Below are positions 34,866 to 43,575 of a DNA stretch of 64,000 nt, in pieces (position 1 is the stretch's first letter; every line of letters starts with the position of its first letter). The notes below the pieces were generated by a model that ran no database searches, had not been told where the DNA came from, and saw only the letters and a program-made list of their open reading frames with translations. Source of the DNA: Senimuribacter intestinalis (GTDB lineage Bacteria; Bacillota; Clostridia; Peptostreptococcales; Anaerovoracaceae); contig CALPCJ010000015.1 of the NCBI GenBank assembly GCA_943192975.1, forward strand, positions 1 through 64,000, in the 5' to 3' direction. A program made the position numbers and the translations under genes.

Positions 34866-35996
34866 ATGAAATTGGAATTAATTGCAACCGCAACTTTTGG
34901 ACTTGAAGCGGTAGTAAAACGTGAAATACAGGATTTAGGGTATAAGATTCTGAAATCAGAAGACGGAAAAATTACCTATCTGGGCGATGAGCGGGCGATC
35001 GTGCGCAGCAATTTGTGGCTTCGCAGCGCGGACAGGGTGCTGCTTAAAATGGCGGAATTTAATGCGGTGACCTTTGAGGAACTTTTTCAGCAGACCAGAG
35101 GGCTTGCTTGGGAACAGCTGATTCCCCTGGATGGAAAATTTACGGTGACAGGGACATCGGTGAAATCAAAACTCCACAGTGTTCCTGCATGCCAGAGTAT
35201 TGTAAAAAAGGCAATTGTAGAGCGGCTCAGAGAATACTATATGGCGGAGTATTTTGAGGAAACAGGCGCAGAATACACCGTAAAAGTAACAATTTTGAAA
35301 GATCATGTGACTTTGACGGTGGATACCAGCGGCGCAGGTTTGCATAAGAGAGGCTATCGCGTGCGTGATGTGGCAGCACCTATCAAGGAGACGCTTGCGG
35401 CGGCTATGGTGCAATTGTCCTTTTGGCGTGAAGGCAGATTGCTGGTGGACCCATGCTGCGGCAGCGGCACAATTCCCATCGAAGCTGCTATGATCGGCAG
35501 AAACATTGCGCCGGGACTTAATCGGACCTTTGCAGCGGAAGGCTGGGAGTTGATTGATTCAAAAGTCTGGAAAGAAGAGAGAAAAAAGGCTTTCGGCGCT
35601 ATAAATTATGACAGCGAGCTTCGGATCTTTGCTTTTGACGTGGACGAAAAAGCTATCACAAGCGCTAAGGAAAATGCCATCGAAGCGGGTGTGGATGACT
35701 GCATCATATTTAAGCAGATGCCTATGCAGAAACTCGTAGCAAAAGAAACCGGCGGCATTATTATTACCAATCCACCTTACGGTGAGCGAATCGGTGAGAA
35801 GAAGCAAATTGAGAGTATTTATCGGAAATACAGCGAGTTTTTTAAGGAAAATCCGACCTGGTCACTATTTCTGGTGACTACAGATAAGGAATTGGAGGCG
35901 AAGACTTTAGGAAGACCTGCAGACCGCAGGCGTAAGCTTTACAATGGCAGACTTGAGGTGTGTTATTATCAGTTTCACGGGAAGAAGGAGTTCTAA
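34866..35996 (+). CDS. THUMP-domain class I RNA methyltransferase (RlmL/YpsC-like)
   Basis: A 376-aa SAM-dependent enzyme predicted to make m2G in 23S rRNA or tRNA. The N-terminal THUMP/ferredoxin-like RNA-binding region covers ~residues 1-160. The Rossmann methyltransferase domain contains LLVDPCCGSGTIPIEAAMIG (SAM site) and the catalytic (N)PPY box as IIITNPPYGERIG. AGGAGC lies upstream of the ATG. The MocR-type gene begins 3 bp after its stop, so they are cotranscribed. Confidence 0.93.
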   Translation: MKLELIATATFGLEAVVKREIQDLGYKILKSEDGKITYLGDERAIVRSNLWLRSADRVLLKMAEFNAVTFEELFQQTRGLAWEQLIPLDGKFTVTGTSVKSKLHSVPACQSIVKKAIVERLREYYMAEYFEETGAEYTVKVTILKDHVTLTVDTSGAGLHKRGYRVRDVAAPIKETLAAAMVQLSFWREGRLLVDPCCGSGTIPIEAAMIGRNIAPGLNRTFAAEGWELIDSKVWKEERKKAFGAINYDSELRIFAFDVDEKAITSAKENAIEAGVDDCIIFKQMPMQKLVAKETGGIIITNPPYGERIGEKKQIESIYRKYSEFFKENPTWSLFLVTTDKELEAKTLGRPADRRRKLYNGRLEVCYYQFHGKKEF

Positions 35997-35999
35997 TCC

Positions 36000-37469
36000 A
36001 TGCAGGTGGTTGTAGATAGGGAGAGCAGAACGCCAATTTACTGGCAGATAGCAGATCAGATCAAGGAAAAGATTATCAGCGGACAAATGCCTGACGGCTT
36101 TGTGCTGCCGTCAGAGCGTGCTTTTGCCCAGATGCTGGGAGTACATAGAAATACCATTATTAAAGCCTATACTGCCCTGAAGGATGAAGAAATTGTGGAG
36201 TCTGTTCGCGGCGTAGGGTACCGCGTTGCCTATCAAAGTAAAGACTTTTACGAGCCGGATGTTCGTAAAAAGGTTAATTGGAGTGCGGTGATTAAAGATG
36301 AATATCAGGATATGGAACGAACCTTTGACGAGATTTTTCAGAGAAGTTCCGATGCAAATAATATTTCTTTTGCCACCGGTTTGCCGCCGGCAGTGTATGA
36401 TGAGGCGAATCTTGCGGCGGATTTTGCAGCGATTTTAAACGAGCAGGGAGGAAAATCCTCCTTTTTGACGCCTTATCAGGGCGATTTGGAACTGCGGCAA
36501 AGGGTGATCTCTTATCTGCGTACCAAAGGTATTAAGGCTGGGCTTAATCAGGTTCAGATTTTGTCGGAAACCAATCAGGCGCTGGACTTTATTGTAACTG
36601 CTATGCTGAAAGAGGGTGACAGGGTTATTGTGGAGGAGCCGGTATCGCCTGATGTTTATCGGGTGATCAAGCTGGCAGGCTGCAAGGCAGTTACAGTGCC
36701 GGTGGATCAGGACGGTATTGTCTGCGATCACTTGGAAGCGCTCATTGAAACCCATAGACCGAAGTTTATCTATGTCAATTCCAGTTATCATGATCCGACC
36801 GGAAACATTTTGTCGGTAGAGCGAAGAAAAAAGCTGCTGGAGATTTCTAATCGGTATAGACTGCCTATCGTAGAGGAGGACGCTGCGTCAGAGTTAGCCT
36901 TTGAAGATGATGTCATGCCGACGCTGAAAGCTATGGATAGGAGTGAAAATGTAATTTACATTTACTCTTTCTCCCTGACCTTTATTCCTGGACTTTCCAT
37001 GGCATTTGTCGTGGCACCGGAAAAGCTGATTAAGAGTCTAAGTTATTTGGTGTCCATTCGCGTAATGACCTTGGACTGGATTACCCAGAAGCTGCTTGCC
37101 AAGTACATTACCAGTGGAAAATTTTATGAAAATGCAAGGCGCATTACAGAACTGAACCGGGAGAAGCGGGATTTGATGTGCGGATTCTTAGATCGGCTGG
37201 TGCCTCTGGGGCTTTCTTATGAAAAACCGCGGGGCGGTGTATATGTGTGGTGTCATCTGCCGGAAGGTGTAGACGGCAAAGAGGTTGCGGCTGTCTGTAC
37301 GCGTTGCGGGATTTCTATCGTGCCTGGAGACATTTTTTATCCTAACAAAAATGGCGGCAGAGACTGCATACGCCTTAATTACTCTTTTGAAACCAAGGCA
37401 CGAATCAAGCTAGGAATGGAGAATTTGATTGAGATTATTACAAACCTTGCGCAGAGGACTTCCTTATAA
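36000..37469 (+). CDS. MocR-type GntR regulator with degenerate aminotransferase domain
   Basis: A 489-aa protein: an N-terminal GntR winged helix (IYWQIADQIKEKIISG, LPSERAFAQMLGVHRNTIIKAY) followed by a fold-type-I aminotransferase-like domain. Family members use PLP bound to a lysine in an SFSK motif to sense small molecules. Here the motif reads YSFSLTFIPGL: the lysine is replaced by Leu326. The upstream EDDY motif reads EEDAASEL, so the PLP-contacting Tyr is also absent while the Asp remains. The C-terminal Arg (IRLNYSFE) is kept. It may be a regulator that no longer forms a PLP Schiff base. It is translationally close to the methyltransferase gene. Confidence 0.88.
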   Translation: MQVVVDRESRTPIYWQIADQIKEKIISGQMPDGFVLPSERAFAQMLGVHRNTIIKAYTALKDEEIVESVRGVGYRVAYQSKDFYEPDVRKKVNWSAVIKDEYQDMERTFDEIFQRSSDANNISFATGLPPAVYDEANLAADFAAILNEQGGKSSFLTPYQGDLELRQRVISYLRTKGIKAGLNQVQILSETNQALDFIVTAMLKEGDRVIVEEPVSPDVYRVIKLAGCKAVTVPVDQDGIVCDHLEALIETHRPKFIYVNSSYHDPTGNILSVERRKKLLEISNRYRLPIVEEDAASELAFEDDVMPTLKAMDRSENVIYIYSFSLTFIPGLSMAFVVAPEKLIKSLSYLVSIRVMTLDWITQKLLAKYITSGKFYENARRITELNREKRDLMCGFLDRLVPLGLSYEKPRGGVYVWCHLPEGVDGKEVAAVCTRCGISIVPGDIFYPNKNGGRDCIRLNYSFETKARIKLGMENLIEIITNLAQRTSL

Positions 37470-37492
37470 CTGATATTTTTTGATTTTGCGAT

Positions 37493-37535
37493 AAAGCGTC
37501 GCCAGACTGATATTTGAGCTGGCGGCGCTTTCTTA
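37493..37535 (+). terminator. Terminator of the methyltransferase-MocR operon
   Basis: AAAGCGTCGCCAG (37493-37505) pairs with CTGGCGGCGCTTT (37519-37531), with one mismatch. Confidence 0.85.
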
Positions 37536-37613
37536 CGTATAATAACAATGCTTGATTGTTTGTAAACGGTTCAATCGCTGGTTTTGGTGGATTTTAGTAG
37601 TTTTTGGAATATA

Positions 37614-37682
37614 CTGGTACTTTAAAAAATAAAAGTGCTGGTACTTTAATTTTTTGACAAATATAGTATCATTTTTAGTAAA
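37614..37682 (+). promoter_or_regulatory. arcB promoter region with a 12-bp direct repeat
   Basis: CTGGTACTTTAA occurs at 37614-37625 and again at 37638-37649 (24-bp spacing), immediately before TTGACA at 37654-37659 with a weak -10 (TAGTAA, 37676-37681). The direct repeat looks like an activator or repressor site for the arginine deiminase genes. It is not an ArgR box. Confidence 0.5.
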
Positions 37683-37740
37683 GAGAGTTAAACTATCTGA
37701 CATGAACGATTTTTAACGAAATGAAAAGGAGAACACACCA

Positions 37741-38736
37741 ATGGCAGTAAACTTAAAAGGAAGAAGTTTCTTAACACTTATGGATTTCACACCAGAAGAA
37801 ATCAGATACATGCTTGACCTGGCACATGACCTGAAGGCAAAGAAAAGAGCGGGTATCTGCAATCAGATTCTGAAAGGCAAGAACATTGTTCTGCTGTTTG
37901 AGAAAACTTCCACAAGAACCAGATGCGCATTTGAAGTGGCAGCAATGGACGAAGGCGCTGGCGTTACATTCCTGGATTCCAGCTCCTCCCAGATGGGCAA
38001 GAAAGAAACCATGGAAGACACTGCAAAAGTATTAGGAAGATTCTACGATGGTATCGAATACAGAGGCTTCGATCAGGAAGTTGTAGAAGGTCTTGCTAAA
38101 TATGCTGGCGTACCTGTATGGAACGGTCTGACCGACGTTGACCACCCGACTCAGATTCTGGCAGACCTTTTGACTATCGAAGAACATTGCGCTAAACCGC
38201 TGAACAGAGTTAAAGTTGTATTCAGTGGCGACGTTAGAAACAACATGTCCTACGCTTGGATGTACGGCTGTGCTAAGATGGGTATGCACTTTGTTGCTTA
38301 CGGACCGGACGAGCTGGCAAAAGAACTGAAACAGGATGTTATCGCAGAAGTACAGGAAGTTGCAAAGAAAACTGGTGCAACTATCGAAGTATCCTCTGAT
38401 CCGGCTTGCCTGAAAGGCGCGGATGTCATCTATGCTGACGTATGGGCTTCCATGGGTGAAGAAGCAGAAATTCCTGAAAGAGTTAGACTGCTGACACCAT
38501 TTAAGGTAACTGAAGAATTGATGGCAGCAACAGAAAATCCTGATTGCCTGTTCATGCACTGCCTGCCTTCTTTCCACGACTTTGAAACTAAGATGGCTAA
38601 GTCTCAGATGGAAGCTGGCTACGATATCCGCGAAGTCACCGACGAAGTATTCAGAAGCAAGAACTCCGTTGTATTTGACGAAGCAGAAAACAGAATGCAT
38701 ACGATTAAGGCTGTTATCGTTGCTACAATCGGCTAA
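37741..38736 (+). CDS. arcB: Ornithine carbamoyltransferase (catabolic, ADI pathway)
   Basis: A 331-aa enzyme that splits citrulline with phosphate to ornithine and carbamoyl phosphate in the ADI pathway (or runs in reverse for synthesis). Carbamoyl-phosphate motifs STRTRCAFEVAA and HPTQILADL and the ornithine motif FMHCLPSFHD are present. AAGGAG precedes the ATG. A catabolic role is inferred because arginine deiminase and carbamate kinase genes follow. Its stop codon is immediately followed by a palindromic element. Confidence 0.95.
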   Translation: MAVNLKGRSFLTLMDFTPEEIRYMLDLAHDLKAKKRAGICNQILKGKNIVLLFEKTSTRTRCAFEVAAMDEGAGVTFLDSSSSQMGKKETMEDTAKVLGRFYDGIEYRGFDQEVVEGLAKYAGVPVWNGLTDVDHPTQILADLLTIEEHCAKPLNRVKVVFSGDVRNNMSYAWMYGCAKMGMHFVAYGPDELAKELKQDVIAEVQEVAKKTGATIEVSSDPACLKGADVIYADVWASMGEEAEIPERVRLLTPFKVTEELMAATENPDCLFMHCLPSFHDFETKMAKSQMEAGYDIREVTDEVFRSKNSVVFDEAENRMHTIKAVIVATIG

Positions 38737-38737
38737 T

Positions 38738-38794
38738 CTTTTTGCCCAGACTTTGCCTGATTAGGCAAAATGGACAGCGTAGCGATACGTTATC
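38738..38794. repeat. CTTTTTGCCC-GGACAGCGTAG element, copy 1
   Basis: It begins 1 bp after the arcB stop codon. TTTTGCC...GGCAAAA forms a hairpin, followed by GGACAGCGTA-GCGA-TACGTTATCC, a second hairpin with a GNRA loop. The first ~46 bp match the element that splits the gene at 41430. Confidence 0.65.
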
Positions 38795-38849
38795 CTTGTG
38801 GCTCTGTTCTGCTTCAAGGAGCGGAAACCTTATAAGACAATAAATCTTG

Positions 38850-38886
38850 CTGCCGCGGGTCTTTTCCGGCTTGCGGCAGTTTTATT
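38850..38886 (+). terminator. Terminator between arcB and arcA
   Basis: CTGCCGC (38850-38856) and GCGGCAG (38873-38879) enclose a 16-nt loop and are followed by TTTTATT. It may reduce arcA transcription from the arcB promoter, or mark separate units. Confidence 0.75.
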
Positions 38887-38944
38887 CCTGAGGGATGCCG
38901 AATCTTTTGGTTTGGCTCATAAGAAAATTTTGGGGGAAAGAATT

Positions 38945-40162
38945 ATGAAACCAGGAATTCACAACTATTCTGAAATAGGAAAATTAAACAAAGTACTTCT
39001 TCATAGAATTGGCGAAGAAGTAGAAGGTCTTGTTCCCGACAACTTTGAAAGACTGTTATTTGATGACATTCCTTTCTTAAAAGTTGCACAGCAGGAACAC
39101 GATAGATTTGCGGAGGTTCTCAGAGAAAACGGCGTAGAAGTTGTTTATTATGTGGACGAAACTGCAAAGGCGCTGAAAGACCCTGCGGTCAAGGCAGAGT
39201 TTTTGAACAAATTTTTAGACGAAAGTCACTTGAATTCCATGGGCGTCAGAGAGGCGATTTACGATTATCTGATTAACATGGATGAGAAATCCATGGTGGC
39301 AAAGCTGATTGCGGGCGTGAAGAGAGACGAAATCGATGTACAGACTAAGTCTTTAGCAGACTTTATTTCTTCTTCATATCCGTTCTATATGGAACCGATG
39401 CCGAATCTGTACTTTACAAGAGATCCGGGCGCATGTGTCGGAAATGGTATCAATATCCACCATATGAGCACGCTAACCAGAAGAAGAGAAGCATTGCTTC
39501 TGAAGTACATGTTCCTGCACAATAAAGATTTTGCGCCAGAAGGCTCTCAGATATGGTACGACTATGACCACGAGTATTCCATCGAAGGCGGAGATGTGCT
39601 GGTTCTTAATTCAGAAACCGTTGCAATTGGACTTTCTGAAAGAACGACAGCGCCGGCGATCGAAAGATTTGCAGAAAACATGCTGAATAAATCTACGTTC
39701 AAGAGAGTATTAGTATTTGATATTCCAAAGAGAAGAGCGTTCATGCATCTGGACACTGTATTTACTATGGTTGACTATGACAAGTTTACCATTCATCCAG
39801 AAATCGAAGGACCTCTGCAGCTCTTTGAAATCACATTAGGTAAAGACGGAAAAGCAAACTTCAAATCCGTTACAGATTCCTTAGACCACATTCTGGGCAA
39901 AGTGCTGAATCTGCCTGCAGTTGATCTGATTCGCTGCGGCGGAAACGATATGATGGCTGCACAGAGAGAGCAGTGGAACGACGGTTCCAATACCCTTTGC
40001 ATTGCGCCGGGCACAGTTGTTACTTACGAGAGAAACTATGTAACCAACGATCTGCTCGATAAAAAGGGCGTAAAAGTACTGACAATTCCAAGTGCGGAAT
40101 TATCCAGAGGCAGAGGGGGTCCAAGATGTATGTCTTGCCCTGTAAACAGAGATGACCTGTAA
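38945..40162 (+). CDS. arcA: Arginine deiminase
   Basis: Hydrolyses arginine to citrulline and ammonia, the first step of the ADI pathway. It is 405 aa. The conserved blocks GKLNKVLLHR, LYFTRDPGACVG, EGGDVLVL, FMHLDTVFTMVD and the catalytic cysteine in GGPRCMSCP are all present. The start is ATG at 38945, with GGGGGAAAG upstream; the frame opening at 38798 overlaps the arcB-arcA terminator and has no ribosome site. Confidence 0.97.
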   Translation: MKPGIHNYSEIGKLNKVLLHRIGEEVEGLVPDNFERLLFDDIPFLKVAQQEHDRFAEVLRENGVEVVYYVDETAKALKDPAVKAEFLNKFLDESHLNSMGVREAIYDYLINMDEKSMVAKLIAGVKRDEIDVQTKSLADFISSSYPFYMEPMPNLYFTRDPGACVGNGINIHHMSTLTRRREALLLKYMFLHNKDFAPEGSQIWYDYDHEYSIEGGDVLVLNSETVAIGLSERTTAPAIERFAENMLNKSTFKRVLVFDIPKRRAFMHLDTVFTMVDYDKFTIHPEIEGPLQLFEITLGKDGKANFKSVTDSLDHILGKVLNLPAVDLIRCGGNDMMAAQREQWNDGSNTLCIAPGTVVTYERNYVTNDLLDKKGVKVLTIPSAELSRGRGGPRCMSCPVNRDDL

Positions 40163-40226
40163 TGCTTAGCGTATTGACAGGCACACAGAGTGTAGAACAA
40201 AATTAGAGTATTAGGAGAATTACAAT

Positions 40227-41171
40227 ATGGCAGAGAAAATTGTGATCGCCTTAGGCGGAAATGCTTTGCAGTCCGGAAAGAGCGAAGCGACAGCTGAAGC
40301 ACAGCTTGAAGTTGTTAAGAAAACTTGTGAATATATTGCAGATATCAGCTGCAAAGGTTATGAAATCGGTCTGGTTCACGGAAACGGACCGCAGGTCGGC
40401 AGAATTTTGCTGGCTTCTGAGACAGCAAAAGATGTTACCCCAGCAATGCCGTTTGATGTTTGCGGCGCTATGTCCCAGGGTTACATCGGATATCATCTGC
40501 AGCAGGCGCTGAAATATGCACTGAGCAAAAAAGGCAGAAATCTTCCTGTTCTGACTGTTGCAACACAGATGGTTGTGGAAAAGAGCGATAAAGCATTCCA
40601 GAACCCGACAAAACCAATCGGTCCGTTCTATTCAGAAGCAGAAGCAAAAGCTTTAGAGACAGAAAAAGGATACACAATGAAGGAAGATGCAGGCAGAGGC
40701 TTCAGAAGAGTTGTAGCTTCCCCGCTTCCTAGAAAAATCGTTGAAATCGACGCAGTTAAGAAACTATGGGATACTTCCATTGTAATTTCCTGCGGCGGAG
40801 GAGGAATCCCTGTAGTAGAAAATGCTGACGGTTCTATGGAAGGTGTGGCAGCTGTAATCGATAAGGATTTTGCAGCAGAACTTCTGGCTGAACAGGTTGA
40901 GGCTGATGTACTGATGATTCTGACCGAGGTAGAAAAAGTTGCAATCAACTTTAATAAACCGGATCAGAAGAATTTGGATAACCTGAATCTGGAAGACGCA
41001 GTTAAATACATCGAAGAAGGACAGTTTGCACCTGGAAGCATGCTGCCGAAGGTAGAAGCTGCGATGAAGTTTGTCAGAGCATATCCGAACAAGAAAGCTA
41101 TCATCACTTCTCTTGATAAGGCTATTGACGCATTAGAAGGTAAAACTGGTACAGTTATTACTTTCGCATAA
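40227..41171 (+). CDS. arcC: Carbamate kinase
   Basis: Makes ATP from carbamoyl phosphate and ADP, the energy-yielding last step of the ADI pathway. It is 314 aa with the family motifs IVIALGGNALQ, VHGNGPQVGRILLASE, MSQGYIGYHLQQAL, CGGGGIPVVE and DKDFAAELLA. TTAGGAGA precedes the ATG. The gap to arcA is 64 bp without a terminator, so arcA and arcC are cotranscribed. No arginine/ornithine antiporter gene lies next to the cluster. Confidence 0.97.
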   Translation: MAEKIVIALGGNALQSGKSEATAEAQLEVVKKTCEYIADISCKGYEIGLVHGNGPQVGRILLASETAKDVTPAMPFDVCGAMSQGYIGYHLQQALKYALSKKGRNLPVLTVATQMVVEKSDKAFQNPTKPIGPFYSEAEAKALETEKGYTMKEDAGRGFRRVVASPLPRKIVEIDAVKKLWDTSIVISCGGGGIPVVENADGSMEGVAAVIDKDFAAELLAEQVEADVLMILTEVEKVAINFNKPDQKNLDNLNLEDAVKYIEEGQFAPGSMLPKVEAAMKFVRAYPNKKAIITSLDKAIDALEGKTGTVITFA

Positions 41172-41196
41172 ACAAAATAGATATACTGACAGAAAG

Positions 41197-41233
41197 CACC
41201 CGTATGGAGACTAAATCTCTATGCGGGTGTTTT
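41197..41233 (+). terminator. Terminator of the arc operon
   Basis: CACCCGTATGGAGA and TCTCTATGCGGGTG form a near-perfect stem with loop CTAAA, followed by TTTT. Confidence 0.9.
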
Positions 41234-41492
41234 CATGATTTGATTTTGGAAAATAAAAGAAGAATCAAGAGATTAAGGGATAATAAACCATTTTTGGGAG
41301 TTGCTAAAGGGGAAGTTTTATGCTAAAATAGGATAGAGGTAAAAAAGAATTTGCAATCTAAACAGTCATATTGGCTGTTTTTTCTTTTTGCCTCTTTTTT
41401 GTTGATAACATATGAGGGAGGTATTAGACATGAAGAAACAATCACTATTTGAAAATAAACGAAGAGGATTTTTTAATCTATATGACGACTGC

Positions 41493-41577
41493 CTTTTCGC
41501 CCCAGCTTTAGCTGGATAGGCGAAACGGACAGCGTAGGTTGCGAAGCAACCGGAGGAGTGAGCGCAGCGAACGTTGG
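41493..41577. repeat. 85-bp element inserted in the Rpn-family gene, copy 2
   Basis: CTTTTCGCCCCAGC and GCTGGATAGGCGAAA form a hairpin with loop TTTA, followed by CGGACAGCGTAG, a GGTTGC-GAA-GCAACC hairpin and AGCGCAGCGAACG. The left part matches the element after arcB. No clear target duplication is visible. Confidence 0.75.
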
Positions 41578-42312
41578 GTATTTCATTATATTTTCTCCAG
41601 GGATGCGGAGGAAAATAAGCAGGCACTGATTGCAATTATCAACGTGATATTGGGACGAGAGGCAGATCCGATAGAGTCTATTCAGATTATGAACCCATAC
41701 ATTTACGGGGAGAAACCCTATATGAAGGGTGCGGTTTTGGACATTAAGGCGCAAACCAGTCTGGGAGAGCTGTTGGATATTGAAATGCAGAATGGAAACT
41801 TGGAATTCTATGCTGACCGTTCTGTTTTTTACTGTGGAAAATTAATTAACTTATCATTGGAAAAAGGGGAAGACTATGATAAAATGAAAAAAAGTATTGT
41901 AATTTCAATTGTGAAGGGGAATGTGCTCCTGCAAACGAAGAAATTACATAGTACCTTTTACTTTTTGGAGAGTGAGGAACATTTTAGGCTGTCGGAGACT
42001 GCAGAGATTCACTTTGTGGAGCTTGAGAAAGTGGATGTGCATAAGTCGATAGAGGAAATGGATCCTTTGGAGCGTTTGGCAGCGTACATGCTTTTTGCAG
42101 GAGATCGGACGCAGGAGATGTATGTGCAGGATTTAATAGAGCGAGGAGGGGAGGCTGTTACGATGGCGGAAAGATTGTTTAAAGAATTAACAGAGGATCA
42201 GATAGCCTTTGAGATGCGGGAACAGCAGATTAAGACAGAGCATGCTTTAGCAACCCTGCGATTTGTAGAGGAAAAGCGTAAGGCGGAGTTGGCTCAGAAG
42301 GAAGCCGGCATG

Positions 42313-42417
42313 CAGAAAAAGGAAGCTGATGTGCAGAAGAAGGAAGCTGATGTGCAGAAGAAGGAAGCTGATGTGCAGAAGAAGGAAGCTGATGTACAGA
42401 AGAAAGAAGCTGAAGTT
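42313..42417 (+). repeat. Five 21-bp tandem repeats inside the Rpn-family gene
   Basis: CAGAAGAAGGAAGCTGATGT-type units each encode one heptad QKKEADV. The length and in-frame behaviour match the repeats at 6576-6743, though the sequence differs. Confidence 0.9.
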
Positions 42418-42670
42418 GAATCCCGACAGGATGAATTAGACATTCAACAACGGGCACTGGACATTCAACAGAAGGAATTAGATGTTCAGCAGCAGGAATT
42501 GGACATTAAACAGCAGGCGTTGAGCGTGCAACAGGAGCAGCTGCATGCGCAGCGGAGAAGTATTGCGATTACACTAAAAAAGGCAGGAATTGATGTTGCG
42601 CAAATTTCGATTTTAACAGGCCTAAGTATAGAAGAGGTCTCTTCATTATGAAGAATAATGAAGCGCATAA

Positions 42671-42730
42671 AAGAACTGAAAATCCAAGCGGATCAAAATG
42701 ATGTTCGTAAGGGAATTTCAGTTCTTTTTC
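42671..42730 (+). terminator. Terminator after the Rpn-family gene
   Basis: AAGAACTGAAA (42671-42681) pairs with TTTCAGTTCTT (42716-42726), then TTTC. The loop is long. Confidence 0.65.
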
Positions 42731-42753
42731 TTTCTCTGATTTCCAAGGAATCT

Positions 42754-42783
42754 TTGACCTTTCTGTATCCACTGTGCTATACT
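42754..42783 (+). promoter_or_regulatory. Promoter of the CooC-like/dehydratase-like cluster
   Basis: TTGACC (42754-42759), 18-bp spacer, TATACT (42778-42783), then AAAGGAGG before the first ATG. Confidence 0.75.
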
Positions 42784-42811
42784 GATAAGAGTAACAAAAG
42801 GAGGCAAATCT

Positions 42812-43573
42812 ATGAAACATCAACCGAAAATCATTGCAGTAGCAGGAAAAGGTGGGGTTGGAAAGACCTCTGTTGCAGCGGCGATGATTAAAGTTTTAAC
42901 AAAAAAATATCCAGACAAACGGATTCTTGCTATCGATGCAGATCCGGCAGTGGGTCTGGCAACGGCTCTTGGAATCCAGCCAGAAAAAACCATCGACGAT
43001 ATTCGTATAGAGGTGGTGGAAACTGTGGAAGACGGGCAGACCAAAGCGGCAATTGAACTGCTGGGGGAAGCCAGATATAAAATCTTTGAAACATTGACCG
43101 AAAAGGATGGATTTGCTTTTATCGCAGTGGGAAGACCCGAATCGGCGGGCTGCTACTGCAAAATTAATACATATTTGAAAGATGTGATAACCTTGCTGTC
43201 AGAGGAGTTCGACTATATCGTCATCGATGGAGAAGCGGGTATTGAGCAGATTAACAGGAGAGTGATGGAGAAAGTAACGCATTTGCTTCTCATCACCGAT
43301 CCGAGCAGGAAAGGCATTCAGGTCATACAGACTATCAAGTCCGTAGCAGAGCGCCTAGTTATGTATGAAGAAGTTGGTGTTATCATCAACAGAATTTTGT
43401 CTGAGGAAAGCAAGCGAGCTATCCACATAGATGAGTTACCTGTTCTGGCAGAGATTATGGCAGATGGAAAACTCAGCCAGTTTGATCTGGCGGGAGAGAA
43501 CGTATTCTATCTGCCAGATGATACGGAAATTGTAAAAGGCGCTGCCAGAGCATTGCAGCAGATAGGAGTATAG
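42812..43573 (+). CDS. CooC-like nickel-insertion ATPase (MinD/SIMIBI family)
   Basis: A 253-aa P-loop ATPase. It carries the deviant Walker A AGKGGVGKTSVAAAM (residues 11-25), the DADPAVGLATALG switch and IVIDGEAGIEQINRRV (Walker B region). A CXC pair, GCYC at residues 113-116, matches the nickel/zinc-binding dimer motif of CooC, the maturation ATPase for carbon monoxide dehydrogenase, and of AcsF for acetyl-CoA synthase. No CODH catalytic gene is in the window; the likely client is an iron-sulfur or nickel protein of the same cluster. The next gene starts 3 bp downstream. Confidence 0.87.
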   Translation: MKHQPKIIAVAGKGGVGKTSVAAAMIKVLTKKYPDKRILAIDADPAVGLATALGIQPEKTIDDIRIEVVETVEDGQTKAAIELLGEARYKIFETLTEKDGFAFIAVGRPESAGCYCKINTYLKDVITLLSEEFDYIVIDGEAGIEQINRRVMEKVTHLLLITDPSRKGIQVIQTIKSVAERLVMYEEVGVIINRILSEESKRAIHIDELPVLAEIMADGKLSQFDLAGENVFYLPDDTEIVKGAARALQQIGV

Positions 43574-43575
43574 AC

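Larger units (their letters stand above)
41430..42651 (+). pseudogene. Rpn/PD-(D/E)XK nuclease-family gene interrupted by an 85-bp element
   Basis: The original gene starts at ATG 41430 after GGGAGG and reads MKKQSLFENKRRGFFNLYDDC, then meets a stop inside the element at 41493-41577. Deleting exactly those 85 bp restores the frame and joins DDC to VFHYIFSRDAEENKQAL, the normal N-terminal block of Rpn-type recombination-promoting nuclease/transposase proteins. Downstream are GELLDIEMQ (catalytic region), a long coiled coil of QKKEADV heptads, and the tail AITLKKAGIDVAQISILTGLSIEEV typical of the family. A shorter frame from 41539 might still be translated but lacks the conserved start. Confidence 0.8.

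Noticed and set aside
38798..38944. N-terminal extension of arcA
   Set aside because: It would run through a terminator hairpin; arginine deiminases start at the MKPGIHNYSEIGKL position, which has a ribosome site.
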